This document shows positions 9,026 through 17,293 of a stretch of 64,000 bases of DNA, in pieces. The DNA is taken from positions 248,001 through 312,000 of the forward strand of contig CALGSW010000002.1 in the NCBI GenBank assembly GCA_937901965.1. The letters run 5' to 3'. Every line of letters starts with the position of its first letter. Position 1 is the first letter of the stretch. A model generated the notes under the pieces. The model had not been told where the DNA came from and did no database searches. It worked only from the letters and a program-made list of their open reading frames with translations. Both the position numbers and the translations under genes were made by a program. The stretch comes from an uncultured Bacteroidota bacterium (GTDB lineage: Bacteria; Bacteroidota; Bacteroidia; Bacteroidales; UBA932).

Positions 9026-10234
9026 TTACATCTTTTGATCAAGATTCTTACCCTTCTCCTCATGCTCGAAGTTAGGGATAAAACGTTTAATTGATTCAAC
9101 AACTTCTGCTTTGGTAAACTCTGGTGCAGCAAAGATGCTTTCGAGCTCTACAAAGAATTTATTAACATCATCCATATCCCTTCTATTGGTCTCTTCCACT
9201 ACACCAAGTGCCATAAAACGCTGCATATTAACTTTCTCGCCGGGAATATAGAACTCCTCGTATGCCTTTTCACCTGTAGTATCAGACTTGAAGTAAACAA
9301 CCGGATAGGTATCTGAATCGTAAGACATCTCAGCTGAATATTTTTTTGCCTCAAAATCGTTGTTAAACTCTACCTTTTTGAATCCTTCTGCATTTACGAA
9401 ATCATCGCAGATAGCAGAGAAAGTAAGCATTTGATCTTCGCCAAGTTTTGGAAAGAATACTTCACCACCATTTCCCAGAATGCAAGCGAGCATACAGATT
9501 TGACCACTCTCTTCGGGACTTACGAAATAGCGTTTTACATCAGAAGGAGCTGCCAGTGGCTGTTTTTTTTGCATACGATGAATCCATCCATCAGGAAGAG
9601 AACCATTAGAAAAGGCCACATTTGCAAAACGAGCAGTAGTAACCTTGAAACGACTGTTGTATGCCATCACAAGGTTTTCCATGATACGTTTACTGGCACC
9701 CATGATATTGACAGGATTTGCAGCTTTATCTGTAGAAACACAGAAAAAGTGTTTTGGTGGATATACACAAAGCAAATCCATTAGCTTCTTTGCCTTAATA
9801 TCATTGTTTTCAATGAGAGCTTGAACGGAATACTTGTCCTTCTCGGAACGAACGTGCTTGTGAGCAGAGAAATTGGCTACAATATCGAAGCCTTTCTCTT
9901 CTCTGAATATACGTTCAAAGATTGGATCTGCAAAGTTTAGCGTGTAGCAACGAAACTCATCTGGACAATACAAGTCTTCAGTACTCCTAATGTCGCGAAC
10001 AAGTTCCGCAAGTCCATTCTCATTTAGGTCTACTACTACCACACTTCTCGGTTCAAAGCGGAGTAAAGCCTTAATGAATGAAGAACCAATGGAACCAGCC
10101 CCACCTATCACACATACTGACTGTCCCTGTATTTCCTTAGACAGCATTTCTTTGTTTGCCTCGATATCACTTGCAAACATACTGACAGAGCGGGACGTTA
10201 CACTATCTGATATGAATTTATTTAAATTAAACAT
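9026..10234 (-). CDS. Soluble nucleotide-sugar 4,6-dehydratase (Polysacc_synt_2 family) of the legionaminate cassette
   Basis: About 402 residues from an ATG at 10234. The NAD-binding motif GGAGSIGSSFIKALL lies near residue 45, and the catalytic segment VSTDKAANPVNIMGASKR resembles FlaA1/PglF enzymes, where MGxxK replaces the usual YxxxK. There are no transmembrane segments, unlike the gene at 17294-19282. It directly precedes legC, so it probably provides the 4-keto-6-deoxy sugar for legionaminate and does the job of LegB. Which nucleotide (UDP or GDP) it uses is unknown; the PtmE-like gene downstream makes GDP plausible. Confidence 0.82.
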   Translation of the reverse strand: MFNLNKFISDSVTSRSVSMFASDIEANKEMLSKEIQGQSVCVIGGAGSIGSSFIKALLRFEPRSVVVVDLNENGLAELVRDIRSTEDLYCPDEFRCYTLNFADPIFERIFREEKGFDIVANFSAHKHVRSEKDKYSVQALIENNDIKAKKLMDLLCVYPPKHFFCVSTDKAANPVNIMGASKRIMENLVMAYNSRFKVTTARFANVAFSNGSLPDGWIHRMQKKQPLAAPSDVKRYFVSPEESGQICMLACILGNGGEVFFPKLGEDQMLTFSAICDDFVNAEGFKKVEFNNDFEAKKYSAEMSYDSDTYPVVYFKSDTTGEKAYEEFYIPGEKVNMQRFMALGVVEETNRRDMDDVNKFFVELESIFAAPEFTKAEVVESIKRFIPNFEHEEKGKNLDQKM

Positions 10235-10248
10235 CTGACTGTATTTTA

Positions 10249-11451
10249 TTAACAAACCGGTTCAAAATAAGTATCAGGTCTCTCTGAATCAAATATTTCG
10301 TTGCAGTACATTACCGTGACTAGGTTTTCGGTATTCGAGAGATTTATGATGTTGTGGGTGTATCCTGGAAGCATGTGTATACAGCGGATGTCCTCACCGG
10401 TTACTTCAAATTCGATGACTTCATCTGAGTCTATACTACGCTCCTGGATAAGGCTGTGGCCTGAGACTACTATGAAAAATTCCCACTTCGTGTTGTGCCA
10501 ATGCTGGCCTTTGGTGATGCCTGGTTTGGATATATTTATGCTGACCTGACCGCAGTTTAGGGTGTGTATCAGCTCGGTGAAAGAGCCGCGGTCATCTACG
10601 TTCATCTTCAGAGGGAAAGCTACCTTTTCTTTCGGGAGGTAGCTCAAATAGGTGCTGTACAGACGTTTGGAAAAGCTGTCAGCCGGGATCTCAGGAATTA
10701 TCAAAGTCCGGGGCTGGTCGGCGAACTGATGGAGCAGATCAACTATCTCGCCAAGTGTGACACTATGGGTCACGGGGCAGTAACAGTAGCGGCCTTTTGG
10801 GCTTGGTACGGGGTCTAAGCCTTCAAATTCACAGCGGTGCTCCTGACCACGTAGTGCCAATATCATCTCTTCTACCAGATCATCTATGTAGAGCAGTTCC
10901 ATCTCTACAGTTGGGTCGTTGACCGTAATTGGCAGATCATTAGCTATATTGTTACAGAATGTGGCTACTGCGCTGTTATAGTTGGGACGGCACCATTTGC
11001 CGTAGAGGTTTGGGAAACGATAGACCAGAACACGGGCACCCGTCTCTGCAGAGTAATCGAAGAATAGTTCTTCGCCTGCCTTCTTGCTGCGACCGTACTC
11101 GCTATTGCCAAAGCGTCCTGTTAGGGATGCCTGGGCGGAGGAACTTAGCATTACGGGTGCAGTGCTATGATTAGCCTTCAGTGTGTCAAGCAGGGTGCTT
11201 GCGAAACCAAAGTTGCCCTGCATAAACTCCTCACTGTTCTGAGGACGGTTTACACCGGCCAGGTTGAAGACGAAGTCAGCCTCTGCGCAATAGCGGTCCA
11301 GCTCTTCAGGAGTGGAGTCTATGTCATATTGGAAGACCTCTTCTATGGTGAGGTCACCATAACAACGCGCCTTGCCCTCTTTTATATTGATTAGCTGGGC
11401 GCACAGGTTCTTACCTACAAAACCATTTGCTCCAGTTACTAGTATCTTCAT
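10249..11451 (-). CDS. capF: CapF/WbjC-type reductase with C-terminal cupin
   Basis: A 400-residue bifunctional protein. The N-terminal SDR domain begins MKILVTGANGFVGKNL, and the C-terminal cupin of about 110 residues contains KGQHWHNTKWEFF with metal-ligand histidines. This fusion is characteristic of CapF/WbjC/FnlB, which reduces the 4-keto intermediate to UDP-2-acetamido-2,6-dideoxy-L-talose on the way to UDP-L-FucNAc. It follows the capG-type epimerase by 13 bases. The two partner genes alongside make the assignment strong. Confidence 0.9.
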   Translation of the reverse strand: MKILVTGANGFVGKNLCAQLINIKEGKARCYGDLTIEEVFQYDIDSTPEELDRYCAEADFVFNLAGVNRPQNSEEFMQGNFGFASTLLDTLKANHSTAPVMLSSSAQASLTGRFGNSEYGRSKKAGEELFFDYSAETGARVLVYRFPNLYGKWCRPNYNSAVATFCNNIANDLPITVNDPTVEMELLYIDDLVEEMILALRGQEHRCEFEGLDPVPSPKGRYCYCPVTHSVTLGEIVDLLHQFADQPRTLIIPEIPADSFSKRLYSTYLSYLPKEKVAFPLKMNVDDRGSFTELIHTLNCGQVSINISKPGITKGQHWHNTKWEFFIVVSGHSLIQERSIDSDEVIEFEVTGEDIRCIHMLPGYTHNIINLSNTENLVTVMYCNEIFDSERPDTYFEPVC

Positions 11452-11464
11452 TCAAATAATCTTT

Positions 11465-12631
11465 CTAGTATTTACGCCAAACCATCTTATCGATGATACC
11501 GGTATATGACTGTATAATTTTGACTACCTTGGTAGAGACGTTTTCATCTGTATAGTCAGGTACCGGAATGCCGTGGTGACCATCCTTGTTTAGTGTTATG
11601 GCTGTATCTACAGCCTGTAATAATGATGTCTGATCTATGCCGGCTATGATGAAATCTCCTTTATCCAGGGCTTCGGGACGTTCTGTGCTGGTGCGGATAC
11701 ATACGGCTGGGAACGGATGTCCTACTGAAGTAAAGAAACTGCTCTCTTCAGGCAGTGTTCCGGAGTCAGATACTACAGCAAAGGCATTCATCTGGAGACA
11801 GTTGTAGTCATGAAAGCCTAACGGTTCATGCTGCACGACACGCTTGTCAAGGCTGAACCCACTAGCAGTAAGGCGGTTGCGAGAACGTGGGTGACAGCTG
11901 TAAAGTATTGGCATATCGTATTTCTGAGCCATTGCATTTATTGCTTTGAATAGACTCAGAAAATTCTTTTCTGTATCTATGTTCTCTTCGCGATGGGCAG
12001 AGAGTAGTATGTATCTGCCTTTTGTTAAACCTAAGCGGGTATGAACGTCGCTAGATTCTATATGGAGGAGGTTCTCATTTAGGACCTCTGCCATAGGCGA
12101 TCCTGTCACAAAAGTACGCTCTTTTGGCAGACCACAATCGGCTAAATAGCGGCGGGCATGCTCAGAGTAAGCCATATTGACATCTGAGATGATATCTACT
12201 ATGCGACGGTTAGTTTCTTCAGGAAGGCATTCGTCCTTACAGCGGTTACCGGCTTCCATGTGGAAGATGGGTATGTGAAGACGTTTGGCACCAATAACGC
12301 TGAGACAGCTATTTGTATCGCCAAGGACCAAGACAGCATCAGGCTTGGTTTCTACCATTACCTTGTAAGACTTGTCGATGATGTTACCCATGGTTGAGCC
12401 TAAGTCATCACCTACTGCCTCCATGTAAATCTCAGGATTTGTCAGGTTCAAGTCCTTGAAGAACACACCATTCAGATTGTAATCATAGTCCTGACCAGTG
12501 TGAGCAAGGAGTACATCAAAGTAAATTCGGCACTTGTTGATGACAGCAGCAAGGCGGATAATCTCAGGACGAGTTCCTACAATAATCAGGAGCCTGAGTT
12601 TTCCATTATCTTTAAAATGCTTAATATCCAT
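11465..12631 (-). CDS. capG: UDP-L-FucNAc-forming 2-epimerase (CapG/WbjD type)
   Basis: About 388 residues from the ATG at 12631, seven bases after the capE-type stop. The UDP-GlcNAc 2-epimerase fold is shown by IIVGTRPEIIRLAAVI, GDTNSCLSVIGAKR and HMEAGNRCKDECLPEETNR; the C-terminus has VSDSGTLPEESSFF. In the three-enzyme route it performs the final C2 epimerisation to UDP-L-FucNAc. The frame stays open further upstream inside capE, but that extension has no family similarity. Context with capE and capF types separates it from ordinary WecB. Confidence 0.87.
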   Translation of the reverse strand: MDIKHFKDNGKLRLLIIVGTRPEIIRLAAVINKCRIYFDVLLAHTGQDYDYNLNGVFFKDLNLTNPEIYMEAVGDDLGSTMGNIIDKSYKVMVETKPDAVLVLGDTNSCLSVIGAKRLHIPIFHMEAGNRCKDECLPEETNRRIVDIISDVNMAYSEHARRYLADCGLPKERTFVTGSPMAEVLNENLLHIESSDVHTRLGLTKGRYILLSAHREENIDTEKNFLSLFKAINAMAQKYDMPILYSCHPRSRNRLTASGFSLDKRVVQHEPLGFHDYNCLQMNAFAVVSDSGTLPEESSFFTSVGHPFPAVCIRTSTERPEALDKGDFIIAGIDQTSLLQAVDTAITLNKDGHHGIPVPDYTDENVSTKVVKIIQSYTGIIDKMVWRKY

Positions 12632-12638
12632 ATTCAGA

Positions 12639-13688
12639 TTATTTAGCAAAGTTTTCGACACCCTTGAGCTCATTCTGGATGTATTCAAGAGAGGCGATTT
12701 TAGCCTTTGTTTCTTCTACATTCAGGATACGAGTGTTGTTAGAGTTGAACTCTATGAGCTTGTTGCGCTCAGATTCACCCTGGCTGAAGAACTGATCATA
12801 GTTGAGAGTACGGTTGTCGGCAGGTACGCGATAGAAGTCTCCCATGTCAATAGCCTTAGCACACTCCTCATTTGTGAGCAAAGTCTCGTACATCTTCTCT
12901 CCATGGCGAATACCAATCACCTTGATATCCTCTTTTTTAGCACCAAAGAGTTCACATACGGCTTCTGCCTGAGTACCGATGGTACAAGCAGGAGCCTTCT
13001 GAACCAGAATGTCACCATTATGACCATTCTCGAATGCGAAGAGTACCAGGTCTACAGACTCTTCTAAAGACATGATGAAACGAGTCATTGAAGGCTCTGT
13101 CAATGTAATAGGATTTCCTTGGCGAATTTGATCAATCCACAAAGGGATAACTGAACCACGAGAACACATTACGTTACCATAGCGGGTACAGCAGATTTTG
13201 GTGTCACCTGAGTAGCGAGACTTTGCAACTGCAATCTTCTCCTCTATAGCCTTTGTGATACCCATAGCATTGATGGGATAGGCTGCTTTGTCTGTAGAAA
13301 GGCAGATAACTGCTCCAACCTTTGCCTCAATAGCTGCTGTGAGAACATTGTCGGTACCTATCACGTTTGTCATGACGGCTTCCATTGGAAAAAACTCGCA
13401 TGAGGGTACCTGCTTCAAAGCGGCTGCATGGAAGATGTAATCAACACCGGGCATGGCATTACGGCAAGACAGGAGGTTGCGAACATCGCCAATGAAGAAT
13501 GTTATCTTGTGGGCTACTTCGGGATAGCGTACCTGATAATCATGACGCATGTCATCCTGTTTCTTCTCATCACGAGAGAAGATACGAATCTCTGCTATGT
13601 CTGTGCGGAGAAAACGGTTTAATACGGCATTACCAAATGACCCAGTTCCACCGGTGATCATCAGGGTCTTGCCTGCAAAAATGCTCAT
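12639..13688 (-). CDS. capE: UDP-GlcNAc 4,6-dehydratase/5-epimerase (CapE/WbjB type)
   Basis: A 349-residue SDR opening MSIFAGKTLMITGGTGSFGN, with FSRDEKKQDDMRHDYQ and catalytic STDKAAYPINAMGITKA. These are diagnostic for CapE/WbjB/FnlA, which converts UDP-GlcNAc to a 4-keto-6-deoxy-L-arabino intermediate for L-FucNAc. It is the first gene of the FucNAc cassette and lies 69 bases after the Wzz-like gene; I saw no promoter in that gap. It is one of three Polysacc_synt_2 dehydratases in this locus. Confidence 0.9.
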   Translation of the reverse strand: MSIFAGKTLMITGGTGSFGNAVLNRFLRTDIAEIRIFSRDEKKQDDMRHDYQVRYPEVAHKITFFIGDVRNLLSCRNAMPGVDYIFHAAALKQVPSCEFFPMEAVMTNVIGTDNVLTAAIEAKVGAVICLSTDKAAYPINAMGITKAIEEKIAVAKSRYSGDTKICCTRYGNVMCSRGSVIPLWIDQIRQGNPITLTEPSMTRFIMSLEESVDLVLFAFENGHNGDILVQKAPACTIGTQAEAVCELFGAKKEDIKVIGIRHGEKMYETLLTNEECAKAIDMGDFYRVPADNRTLNYDQFFSQGESERNKLIEFNSNNTRILNVEETKAKIASLEYIQNELKGVENFAK

Positions 13689-13757
13689 AAATTAAGTTGG
13701 TTTGTTTAATTAATCTTTTTCTGGGATGTTGGAAGAGGTTTAAAGACTAGAATTACT

Positions 13758-14885
13758 CTATTTTTGACTTAATTTCTCAATTATCAATTTTATATATGGC
13801 CATCCAAGTATCCACCCTATTCCTCCAATAAGTCCAAGGAAAATAAATCCTACCAACATTATTGCTCTCTTTGGCCCTGATTTTTCTGTTGGAATGGTTA
13901 CAGGTTCAATCACAGTCAAAATAGGTGTTGTCTCAGTAACCGCAATCTTCGCCTGCTCCTTCTGTTTTGCTATCTCTGTGTAGATTCCTAGTAATAGGTT
14001 GTATTCTGATGTTAGCTTCTCTTCCTGGGTTCTTGCCATTGCAGAGGAAAGGTTTTTATTTGCATCTCTGAATCTAGCCAATTCTGACTGTTTGTTCTCA
14101 AAGTTAATTTTTGCTTCATCATAACTCTTCTCGACAAACTCCAGATTGCTCCTTACCTTCTCAATTTTAAATTCAGTTATATATTTTTGCAATAATTTTT
14201 GAGCAGTCAGGACAATCTCAGCGGAAAGTCTTGGCTCTCTGCTGGTGTAGGATAGAGAAATATATCCCTCCTTGTCGTTAAGGTTAAAGCGAAGGTTATC
14301 AAAAACGCTTTTAATTACTTTGCTCTCTTTAATCGTAAGTCTATCTATAGTTTTAGTAGTATTTGATAATGAATCAGAAATCTCCTTTGGTTCACCCTTG
14401 ATTGCTCCAATAATTACCCCAGGCAAACCGACGGTGTACTTTTTAATAGAACCTAGAAGATTGAATGAGGAGTACTCCTTATTGGTCGCATACTCATAGT
14501 AGGAAATTGGTTTATCTGCATTTTCAAAATTGTATTTTGAGTATATAAGTTCCTTCTGAAAGTTTACATTGTTTAAAATCTTTGGATAAACAGATGGTGA
14601 AAGAACTTCTCCACTACTCATCGAGCCTAGATTTATTCCTGCCATCGCAGCAAGCCCCCCTAAACTTCCTCCAACCCTCTTCTCACCTGTTTGAGGAACC
14701 ATAGTTGTTGAGGCTGTATATTCATTAGGGGTGAAGATTGCTATAAAGAGGCCTATCGCCATAAATATCAGCGTTGTCTTAATTATAAACCTTCTCTGTG
14801 CCCAGAGTTTGGCGGCAATCTCAATGAGGTCTATTTCGTCCTCGACCGGGTTCTGTGTAAGTATATCTTTATCTCTCTCTTCCAT
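13758..14885 (-). CDS. Wzz-family chain-length determinant
   Basis: A 375-residue inner-membrane protein with two transmembrane segments: about residues 34-52 (IIKTTLIFMAIGLFIAIFT) and about 340-362 (AIMLVGFIFLGLIGGIGWIL). The periplasmic middle is rich in coiled coil (SNLEFVEKSYDEAKINFENK). A proline-containing stretch precedes TM2 (TIPTEKSGPKRA), as in Wzz and PCP2-type polysaccharide co-polymerases. No C-terminal tyrosine-kinase domain is present. Its start overlaps the exporter stop by one base (TGATG). Confidence 0.87.
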   Translation of the reverse strand: MEERDKDILTQNPVEDEIDLIEIAAKLWAQRRFIIKTTLIFMAIGLFIAIFTPNEYTASTTMVPQTGEKRVGGSLGGLAAMAGINLGSMSSGEVLSPSVYPKILNNVNFQKELIYSKYNFENADKPISYYEYATNKEYSSFNLLGSIKKYTVGLPGVIIGAIKGEPKEISDSLSNTTKTIDRLTIKESKVIKSVFDNLRFNLNDKEGYISLSYTSREPRLSAEIVLTAQKLLQKYITEFKIEKVRSNLEFVEKSYDEAKINFENKQSELARFRDANKNLSSAMARTQEEKLTSEYNLLLGIYTEIAKQKEQAKIAVTETTPILTVIEPVTIPTEKSGPKRAIMLVGFIFLGLIGGIGWILGWPYIKLIIEKLSQK

Positions 14886-17266
14886 CAGAATTGTCTTATT
14901 AGGGTTGTTACCATTGCTGCTGTTGATACTACGGAGGTTGTAATTCCTAGTATCTCTGATAACGAGGTTCCGGATCTCTCTGGCTTTTGCGGAACTATGA
15001 TTTCACATCCGGGCTCTACGCGGGCGCTGAGGCCGGTGGAGACTTTGCCATTCATGTAGACAATGTATGGGCGTTTTTTAGCTCTGTATGCATATCCGCC
15101 GGCGTTGTCAATATATCTTCCAACAGTCATACCCTTAGCGTATGTAACTGTGTTTGGATACATAACTGCTCCGGAAATCTTAACGGTTCCGTTATAGGTA
15201 GGGATATCAAGTACATCTCCCTCTCTGAGAACAATGTCATCCTCACCACCGGGGTTTGCCATAGCCTTTTGAAGATCAATACCCACATAGTATGAATTGC
15301 TGATATCCTCTTCATCAATCATTAGAGAGTCTTTTCCCTGACTCTTCGCAAGCTCCAGGGTCGCCTCAAGTCTGGCTCTCTCATCTTTGTCCATCTGCCT
15401 AAGTAGTCTTGCGCCCTGAATGTTCGCGCTCTCCGTTAATCCTCCCGCCCTTTGTACAAGCGATGATAGCCTTTCATCTCTAGTCTTTTTGGTATATAGG
15501 CCTGAGAAGAGAATCTCTCCAATTACTGAGACATTCTGCTGAACTTCGTATCCGGGAGAGCGTCTAACTGTGACGATATCAAATGGCTGCAGAACAAACT
15601 TTTTGTCTCCGGAGATAATTAATCCATTCTCCAGTGCAAATGTGAATGTTTCGCTCTTTCTGTCAGATTCGGCAGTGCTCATAGGGTTTTTAATTCTTCT
15701 GGAAACATCAACCCTTGCTCTGGATGCGCTTTCAAGGAGTCCGCCACCCTGAACAATAAGGTCCTCAATGCTCATGTTTCTTGCATAGGGATAGGAACCG
15801 GGACGCTTAATCTCTCCTGAAAGGGTTACATTGCGCTCATCTCTAAGCTCATCCTGAGATGGAACATATAGCCTGTCATTGCGTTTAAGTTTTATATCAG
15901 GAAGATTATTGTTAATAAGCATTCCAAGGTTGATTGACTCAACCGTAATTGAGAGGTCCGGATTCTCTCTATAGAGCAGGGCTCTACCCAGGAAGGCATC
16001 TTCAGTAGGCCCTTCAGCTGCCATTATAAGTCCCTTTAGCGTTGAAATTTTTTCACCAAGAGCGAATGTTCCCGGCCTGAATACTGCCCCCTCAATTACC
16101 ACTCTGTTTTCGTATCTCTCCAGAATTGCCCCAACTGTGACAACATCTCCGTCCGCGAGTTTAAAAGAGTTGTAATCAACAGCCTCAATAGTATGTACGC
16201 TCTGCTCTTTCTCTCCCTTTCTCTCGATCAGAAGGCTTGATTTATATGCATTACCACTGAATCCTCCGGCGAATGATATAATATTCTCAATAGTCTCACC
16301 ATCCTTCATTTCGTAATACATGGGTCTTTTAACCTCTCCGCTAAGCATCACCCTGGCTCTGTATGGTTCAACCTTTACAAGGTCTCCGTCTCTAAGAGCT
16401 ATGTCAGAGCTACTGTCTCCTTTAAGCAGATAGTCATAAACATCCGCAGTTGCAATTAGTTTGCCTGCTCTGTAAACCTTAATATCTCTTAGACTTCCAA
16501 TCTCGTTAATTCCCCCTGCTGAATAGAGCGCATGGAAAACTGTTGATAGAGAGGAGAGGGCGTAGGTACCTGGTACCTCTACCTCACCCATTACATTAAC
16601 CTGTATTGTCCTTGTCTTTCCCAGTGAAATGCTCATGAATGTGCCGGGCTGTGCCGACGCCAGGTCTGAGTAGATTCTGCTGAATGACCTTTTTATTCTG
16701 TTTCTGGCATCTTTTATCTGAAGTCCAGCAACATGAATTGGCCCCACTCCGGATGCAACAATCTTCCCATCCGGAGATACTGTAAGAGACACATTAAGCT
16801 CACTGTTGCCCCAGATATCTATTAGTACCTCGTCACCTGCTCCCAGAATATAGCTCTCGGGTGTAGGGAGGTTCATATTTGGCTGGAAGGTTAGATTAGG
16901 GTTTGAGAATGTTCTTTCCCCAAAAATTCTCTCAGGTTTGCCTCGCTGACTCTCTTTTATTGCTTCCCACTGAGCTGGATCCGGAAAATTAACCAGGGGC
17001 ACTCTTTCTCTGGAATCCTCTGTTTGGATTGTCGTTACTCCTGATTGTTGATTAGACCCCGACTCGTACTGAGTCTTTATCCTCTGCAGTTGCTCCATTG
17101 TCACCCCCTTGGAGGCGAGTTCAGTGAATATCTGCTCCTGGGATTTGCCTGATGTGCTCAGCCTCTTAAGCTCTGCAACCACCTGTTGGTCGCTCATCTG
17201 AGCAAAAAGGGCAGATGTTGTAATCAGCACTGCCGCTAGTGTAATCAATCTTTTTGCAATTCTCAT
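14885..17266 (-). CDS. Wza-like polysaccharide export outer-membrane protein with SLBB repeats
   Basis: About 793 residues from an ATG at 17266; the upstream frame opens only with a TTG. A signal peptide (LITLAAVLITTSALFAQ) is followed by a Poly_export domain (SYILGAGDEVLIDIWGNSEL) and about six SLBB-type repeats of the pattern V-x-SGEVKRPG-x-Y, each ending near AGG. A hydrophobic helix near the C-terminus (TTSVVSTAAMVTTLI) could cross the outer membrane. No lipobox is present, unlike Wza of E. coli. Together with the Wzz protein it should form the export channel. Confidence 0.88.
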   Translation of the reverse strand: MRIAKRLITLAAVLITTSALFAQMSDQQVVAELKRLSTSGKSQEQIFTELASKGVTMEQLQRIKTQYESGSNQQSGVTTIQTEDSRERVPLVNFPDPAQWEAIKESQRGKPERIFGERTFSNPNLTFQPNMNLPTPESYILGAGDEVLIDIWGNSELNVSLTVSPDGKIVASGVGPIHVAGLQIKDARNRIKRSFSRIYSDLASAQPGTFMSISLGKTRTIQVNVMGEVEVPGTYALSSLSTVFHALYSAGGINEIGSLRDIKVYRAGKLIATADVYDYLLKGDSSSDIALRDGDLVKVEPYRARVMLSGEVKRPMYYEMKDGETIENIISFAGGFSGNAYKSSLLIERKGEKEQSVHTIEAVDYNSFKLADGDVVTVGAILERYENRVVIEGAVFRPGTFALGEKISTLKGLIMAAEGPTEDAFLGRALLYRENPDLSITVESINLGMLINNNLPDIKLKRNDRLYVPSQDELRDERNVTLSGEIKRPGSYPYARNMSIEDLIVQGGGLLESASRARVDVSRRIKNPMSTAESDRKSETFTFALENGLIISGDKKFVLQPFDIVTVRRSPGYEVQQNVSVIGEILFSGLYTKKTRDERLSSLVQRAGGLTESANIQGARLLRQMDKDERARLEATLELAKSQGKDSLMIDEEDISNSYYVGIDLQKAMANPGGEDDIVLREGDVLDIPTYNGTVKISGAVMYPNTVTYAKGMTVGRYIDNAGGYAYRAKKRPYIVYMNGKVSTGLSARVEPGCEIIVPQKPERSGTSLSEILGITTSVVSTAAMVTTLIRQF

Positions 17267-17293
17267 ATATAGGTACTTGTACAATTATCAAAT

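Noticed and set aside
12632..12688. Upstream extension of the capG-type gene into capE
   Set aside because: The added residues have no family match, and the ATG at 12631 lies just after the capE stop.
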